From NCBI RefSeq assembly GCF_008692785.1, contig NZ_VXJV01000012.1:1-64000 (forward strand): a stretch of 64,000 bases of DNA, in the 5' to 3' direction. Positions 60,348 through 64,000 of the stretch are shown one piece after another. The stretch is from Salmonella enterica subsp. diarizonae. GTDB taxonomy: Bacteria > Pseudomonadota > Gammaproteobacteria > Enterobacterales > Enterobacteriaceae. Within the stretch, counting starts at the first letter, position 1. Every line of letters begins with the position of its first letter. The notes beneath the pieces were generated by a model. The model was not told where the DNA came from and made no database searches. It was given only the letters and a program-made list of their open reading frames with translations. Position numbers and translations under genes: made by a program.

Positions 60348-61370
60348 ATGAAAAAATTGTCAGGCGTTTTCCTTCTGCTGTTGGTTGTGCTGGGTATTGC
60401 CGCAGGCGTGGGGATGTGGAAGGTTCGCCATCTGGCGAACAGCACGTTACTTATTAAAGACGAGACTATCTTTACGCTCAAGGCGGGAACGGGACGGCTG
60501 GCGCTTGGCGACCAGCTTTATGATGAAAAAATCATTAATCGCCCTCGGGTATTGCAGTGGCTGCTGCGTGTTGAGCCTGAGTTATCGCACTTTAAAGCGG
60601 GAACCTACCGTTTTACGCCGGGTATGACCGTACGGGAGATGCTTGAGCTGCTGGAGAGCGGAAAAGAGGCGCAATTCCCGTTGCGGTTTGTGGAAGGGAT
60701 GCGTCTTAGCGACTACCTCAAACAGTTACGAGAAGCGCCGTATATCCGCCATACGTTGCCGGATGATGATTACGCCACTGTCGCTCAGGCATTAAAGCTT
60801 GCGCACCCGGAATGGGTGGAGGGATGGTTCTGGCCCGATACCTGGATGTACACCGCCAACACCAGCGATGTCGCTATTCTCAAGCGAGCGCACCAAAAGA
60901 TGGTGAAGGCTGTCGATACTGTCTGGAAAGGCCGGGCCGAGGGGCTGCCTTATAAAGATCAGAACCAACTGGTGACAATGGCCTCAATTATTGAAAAAGA
61001 GACGGCTGTCCCGGGAGAACGCGATCAGGTGGCATCGGTTTTTATTAATCGTCTGAGAATCGGTATGCGCCTTCAGACCGATCCCACCGTGATTTACGGG
61101 ATGGGGGCGAGTTATAATGGTAAATTGTCGCGTGCGGATCTGGAAAAGCCGACGACTTATAACACGTATACCATAACCGGGCTGCCGCCAGGACCGATTG
61201 CATCGCCCAGCGAAGCGTCATTGCAAGCGGCGGCGCATCCGGCGAAAACGCCGTATCTCTATTTTGTCGCCGACGGTAAAGGCGGCCACACGTTTAACAC
61301 CAATCTTGCCAGCCATAATCGGTCAGTGCAGGAGTACCTGAAAGTGCTTAAGGAAAAAAATGGGCAGTAA
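60348..61370 (+). CDS. mltG: endolytic murein transglycosylase MltG
   Basis: 340 residues with one N-terminal membrane helix ([20 protein letters not shown]) and a periplasmic YceG-like domain preceded by a LysM-like part. The catalytic Glu is in [19 protein letters not shown] near residue 218. Cleaves nascent glycan to set strand length. It overlaps the tmk start by 11 bases. Confidence 0.96.
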   Translation: MKKLSGVFLLLLVVLGIAAGVGMWKVRHLANSTLLIKDETIFTLKAGTGRLALGDQLYDEKIINRPRVLQWLLRVEPELSHFKAGTYRFTPGMTVREMLELLESGKEAQFPLRFVEGMRLSDYLKQLREAPYIRHTLPDDDYATVAQALKLAHPEWVEGWFWPDTWMYTANTSDVAILKRAHQKMVKAVDTVWKGRAEGLPYKDQNQLVTMASIIEKETAVPGERDQVASVFINRLRIGMRLQTDPTVIYGMGASYNGKLSRADLEKPTTYNTYTITGLPPGPIASPSEASLQAAAHPAKTPYLYFVADGKGGHTFNTNLASHNRSVQEYLKVLKEKNGQ

Positions 61371-62001
61371 TTATATCGTCATCGAGGGCCTGGAAGGCGC
61401 CGGAAAAACCACTGCGCGCGACGTGGTGGTGGAGACCCTTGAGCAACTGGGTATTCGCAATATGATTTTTACCCGCGAACCGGGCGGTACGCAGCTTGCC
61501 GAAAAACTAAGAAGTCTGGTGCTGGATATCCGATCGGTAGGTGACGAAGTGATTACCGATAAAGCGGAAGTGCTGATGTTTTACGCTGCTCGCGTACAGC
61601 TCGTCGAAACGGTAATCAAACCCGCGCTGGCGCAAGGCGTATGGGTGATCGGCGATCGCCACGATCTTTCGACCCAGGCGTATCAGGGAGGAGGGCGCGG
61701 CATCGATCAAACCATGCTGGCGACGCTACGCGATGCCGTGCTGGGCGATTTTCGTCCTGACCTGACGCTGTATCTGGATGTCACGCCGGAAGTCGGGCTA
61801 AAACGCGCCAGAGCGCGCGGCGATTTGGATCGCATTGAGCAGGAATCTTTTGATTTTTTTAACCGGACCCGCGCGCGCTATCTGGAACTGGCGGCGCAAG
61901 ACTCGCGTATCCGCACGATTGACGCGACCCAGCCGCTGGATGCCGTCATGCGCGACATTCGCGCCACGGTGACGAAGTGGGTGCAGGAGCAAGCGGCATG
62001 A
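61360..62001 (+). CDS. tmk: thymidylate kinase
   Basis: 213 residues. P-loop [12 protein letters not shown] at residues about 9-20, the DRY-like motif in [17 protein letters not shown] and the lid region [13 protein letters not shown]. Phosphorylates dTMP to dTDP. Overlaps mltG upstream and holB downstream (ATGA). Confidence 0.98.
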   Translation: MGSNYIVIEGLEGAGKTTARDVVVETLEQLGIRNMIFTREPGGTQLAEKLRSLVLDIRSVGDEVITDKAEVLMFYAARVQLVETVIKPALAQGVWVIGDRHDLSTQAYQGGGRGIDQTMLATLRDAVLGDFRPDLTLYLDVTPEVGLKRARARGDLDRIEQESFDFFNRTRARYLELAAQDSRIRTIDATQPLDAVMRDIRATVTKWVQEQAA

Positions 62002-63002
62002 AATGGTATCCATGGTTACGGCCCGCCTATGAAAAACTGGTAGAAAGTTACCAGGCGGGGCGTGGGCACCATGCGCTACTGATTCAAGCCTTAGCTGGCA
62101 TGGGAGACGAGGCGCTGAGCTATGCGCTGAGCCGTTATCTGTTATGCCAGCAGCCTGAGGGCCACAAAAGCTGTGGGCATTGCCGTGGCTGTCAGCTTAT
62201 GCAGGCTGGCACGCATCCGGACTATTACACGCTGACGCCGGATAAAGGAAAAAGCAGCCTCGGCGTAGATGCGGTACGCGAGGTTAGCGAGAAATTGTAC
62301 GAGCACTCCCGTCTGGGCGGCGCGAAGGTGGTGTGGATTGCGGATGCGGCGTTATTAACCGACGCCGCCGCCAATGCGTTGCTAAAAACGCTGGAAGAGC
62401 CGCCGGAGCAAACCTGGTTTTTCCTTGCCAGCCCGGAGCCGGCTCGTCTGTTGGCGACATTACGTAGCCGCTGTCGGCTGCATCATCTGGCGCCGCCGTC
62501 CGAATCTTATGCGATGTCATGGTTGTCACGAGAAGTGACATCGTCACAAGAAGCATTACTCGCGGCGTTGCGCCTGAGCGCGGGGTCGCCCGGCGCCGCG
62601 CTGGCGCTGTTGCAGTCTGAACGCTGGGCGCAGCGTGAGGCGCTGTGTCAGGCGTTAATGGACAGTTTGCATACGGGCGACTGGTATGCGTTATTAACGG
62701 CGCTCAATCATGAGCAAGCCCCGGCGCGCCTGCACTGGCTGGCTACGCTGCTGGTAGACGCGCTTAAACGTCAGCACGGCGCGTCGTATCTGGCCAATGT
62801 TGATACGGACGCGGTTGTTGCCGCGCTGGCGGGGCTGCTATCCCCGGCGCGTATTCAGGCAATCCTGAACGATGTTTGCCATTGTCGTGAACAATTACTT
62901 CATGTGACCGGATTAAACCGCGAACTGGTATTAACCGATCTCATTCTCCGCATCGAGCATTACCTGCAACCAGGCGCCCTGTTGCCTGTTCCTCATCTTT
63001 GA
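61998..63002 (+). CDS. holB: DNA polymerase III subunit delta-prime
   Basis: 334 residues from ATG 61998, overlapping the tmk stop by 4 bases. Clamp-loader AAA+ fold with the zinc-binding Cys set in [18 protein letters not shown] (residues about 50-65) and the SRC-like motif TLRSRCRL. Delta-prime lacks a usable Walker A, as expected. Holds the clamp loader together with delta and tau/gamma. Confidence 0.97.
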   Translation: MKWYPWLRPAYEKLVESYQAGRGHHALLIQALAGMGDEALSYALSRYLLCQQPEGHKSCGHCRGCQLMQAGTHPDYYTLTPDKGKSSLGVDAVREVSEKLYEHSRLGGAKVVWIADAALLTDAAANALLKTLEEPPEQTWFFLASPEPARLLATLRSRCRLHHLAPPSESYAMSWLSREVTSSQEALLAALRLSAGSPGAALALLQSERWAQREALCQALMDSLHTGDWYALLTALNHEQAPARLHWLATLLVDALKRQHGASYLANVDTDAVVAALAGLLSPARIQAILNDVCHCREQLLHVTGLNRELVLTDLILRIEHYLQPGALLPVPHL

Positions 63003-63012
63003 GAGAGACATC

Positions 63013-63810
63013 ATGTTTTTAGTCGACTCACACTGCCATCTTGATGGCCTGGATTATCAATCTTTGCATAAGGACGTGGACGATGTGCTGGCGAAAGCCG
63101 CCGTGCGCGATGTGAAGTTCTGTTTAGCGGTGGCGACGACGCTGCCGGGGTATCGCCATATGCGCGAGCTGGTGGGCAAGCGCGATAACGTGGTTTTTTC
63201 CTGCGGCGTGCATCCGTTAAATCAGGATGAAGCGTATGACGTAGAAGCGCTGCGCCTCCTTGCCGCAGAAGACGATGTGGTGGCGATGGGTGAGACCGGG
63301 CTTGATTACTTTTACACGCCTGAGACCAAAGTACGCCAGCAGGCGTCTTTTATTCATCATATCCAGATTGGTCGTGAATTGAAAAAACCGGTGATTGTGC
63401 ATACTCGCGACGCGCGTGCCGATACGCTGGCTATCCTGCGCGAAGAAAAGGTGACGGATTGCGGCGGCGTACTACACTGTTTTACAGAAGACAGAGAAAC
63501 GGCCGGCAAATTGCTGGATCTGGGATTTTATATCTCTTTTTCCGGCATCGTAACGTTCCGTAATGCCGAACAACTGCGTGATGCGGCGCGTTATGTGCCG
63601 CTGGATCGTTTATTAGTAGAGACCGATTCTCCTTATCTGGCTCCGGTGCCGCATCGCGGTAAAGAGAACCAGCCTGCGATGGTACGCGACGTCGCAGAAT
63701 ATATGGCGGTATTGAAAGGGGTTGCCGTTGAAGAACTGGCGCAGATCACCACCGATAACTTTGCTCGCTTGTTCCATATCGACGCGTCTCGCCTGTCATC
63801 TATCCGTTAA
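63013..63810 (+). CDS. ycfH: TatD-family metal-dependent hydrolase YcfH
   Basis: 265 residues. Metal ligands HCHLDG near residue 7, the Glu in GETGLDYFY near 94, His in VIVHTRDAR near 128, LHCFTED near 153 and Asp in VETDSPYLAPVP near 203. Homologues are 3'-5' DNA/RNA exonucleases or D-aminoacyl-tRNA deacylases; the specific role is unclear. Last gene of the pabC-mltG-tmk-holB run and directly before ptsG. Confidence 0.95.
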   Translation: MFLVDSHCHLDGLDYQSLHKDVDDVLAKAAVRDVKFCLAVATTLPGYRHMRELVGKRDNVVFSCGVHPLNQDEAYDVEALRLLAAEDDVVAMGETGLDYFYTPETKVRQQASFIHHIQIGRELKKPVIVHTRDARADTLAILREEKVTDCGGVLHCFTEDRETAGKLLDLGFYISFSGIVTFRNAEQLRDAARYVPLDRLLVETDSPYLAPVPHRGKENQPAMVRDVAEYMAVLKGVAVEELAQITTDNFARLFHIDASRLSSIR

Positions 63811-63854
63811 ACGAGTTTTTTTAAAGCTCGTAATTAATAAGTAATACGCGTAAA

Positions 63855-63882
63855 GTTCACCGCCACAAAATGGGCGGTGAAC
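63855..63882 (+). terminator. hairpin after ycfH
   Basis: GTTCACCGCC and GGGCGGTGAAC form a 10-bp stem. No T run follows, so termination efficiency is uncertain. Confidence 0.5.
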
Positions 63883-63952
63883 GAGCTTATAGAAACATTC
63901 AGAAACCTATTTTGTCAGAATGTGATACTTTTTAGGCTATCTGGCGCTGAAA

Positions 63953-64000
63953 CGTGATAGCCGTCAAACAAAATCAGACGTATTTATTTTACTCTGTGTA
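63953..64000 (+). promoter_or_regulatory. ptsG control region (CRP site and partial Mlc operator)
   Basis: CGTGATAGCCGTCAAA (63953-63968) fits the known CRP site upstream of ptsG, and TTATTTTACTCTGTGTA at the window end is the left part of an Mlc operator. The gene itself, encoding the glucose-specific PTS permease, lies outside the window. This is inferred from the ycfH-ptsG order in enterics. Confidence 0.7.

Overview
The window is almost certainly Salmonella enterica chromosome. Gene order (ghrA-ycdXYZ-csgGFED / csgBAC-ymdAB-clsC-opgC / opgGH-yceK-msyB-mdtG-lpxL-trhO-yceIJ-solA-bssS-dinI-pyrC-yceB-grxB-mdtH-rimJ-yceH-mviM-murJ-flgNMA / flgB-L-rne-rluC-yceF-yceD-rpmF-plsX-fabHDG-acpP-fabF-pabC-mltG-tmk-holB-ycfH-[ptsG]) and the protein sequences match what I know of that species. 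This was recalled and read by eye; no database search was run. The serovar cannot be fixed from the sequence alone.

Region 1 (1-3706) is accessory. It holds the end of an unidentified gene, one unrecognised coiled-coil gene (301-1308), a P4-type integrase that has lost its N-terminus, an IS4-family transposase remnant fused to the break, and tRNA-Ser(GGA) (serX). Downstream of serX are two perfect 180-bp tandem repeats, each carrying the last 19 bp of the tRNA plus its terminator. This is the decayed edge of an element integrated at serX.

Region 2 (3942-11809) starts with ghrA, ycdX, ycdY and a ycdZ interrupted by an amber codon. The curli locus follows: csgDEFG reads leftward and csgBAC rightward from a 760-bp AT-rich regulatory region containing a recognisable csgD promoter and a CsgD operator.

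Region 3 (11895-33603) is conserved core: ADP-ribose/phospholipid enzymes (ymdB, clsC), osmoregulated periplasmic glucan synthesis (opgC/opgGH), lipid A late acylation (lpxL), tRNA hydroxylation (trhO), cytochrome b561-like yceJ, the 37-residue membrane peptide yceO, solA, bssS, SOS-controlled dinI (near-consensus LexA box), pyrC (PurR box and leader hairpin), glutaredoxin 2, two MFS pumps and rimJ.

Region 4 (33905-47086) is murJ and the flagellar flg cluster: flgN-flgM-flgA leftward and flgBCDEFGHIJ-flgKL rightward. An FlhDC-type box lies between flgA and flgB, and sigma-28 promoters precede flgM and flgK.

Region 5 (47265-63810) is RNase E with its long autoregulatory leader, rluC, yceF, then the L32/fatty-acid cluster (yceD-rpmF-plsX-fabH-fabD-fabG-acpP-fabF) and pabC-mltG-tmk-holB-ycfH. 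The window ends in the ptsG control region (CRP and partial Mlc sites).

REP/BIME elements, one internally deleted ERIC and one ERIC-like element sit between genes. I see no complete novel system; the most unusual material is the serX-linked remnant with its tRNA-tail repeats and the unknown gene beside it.
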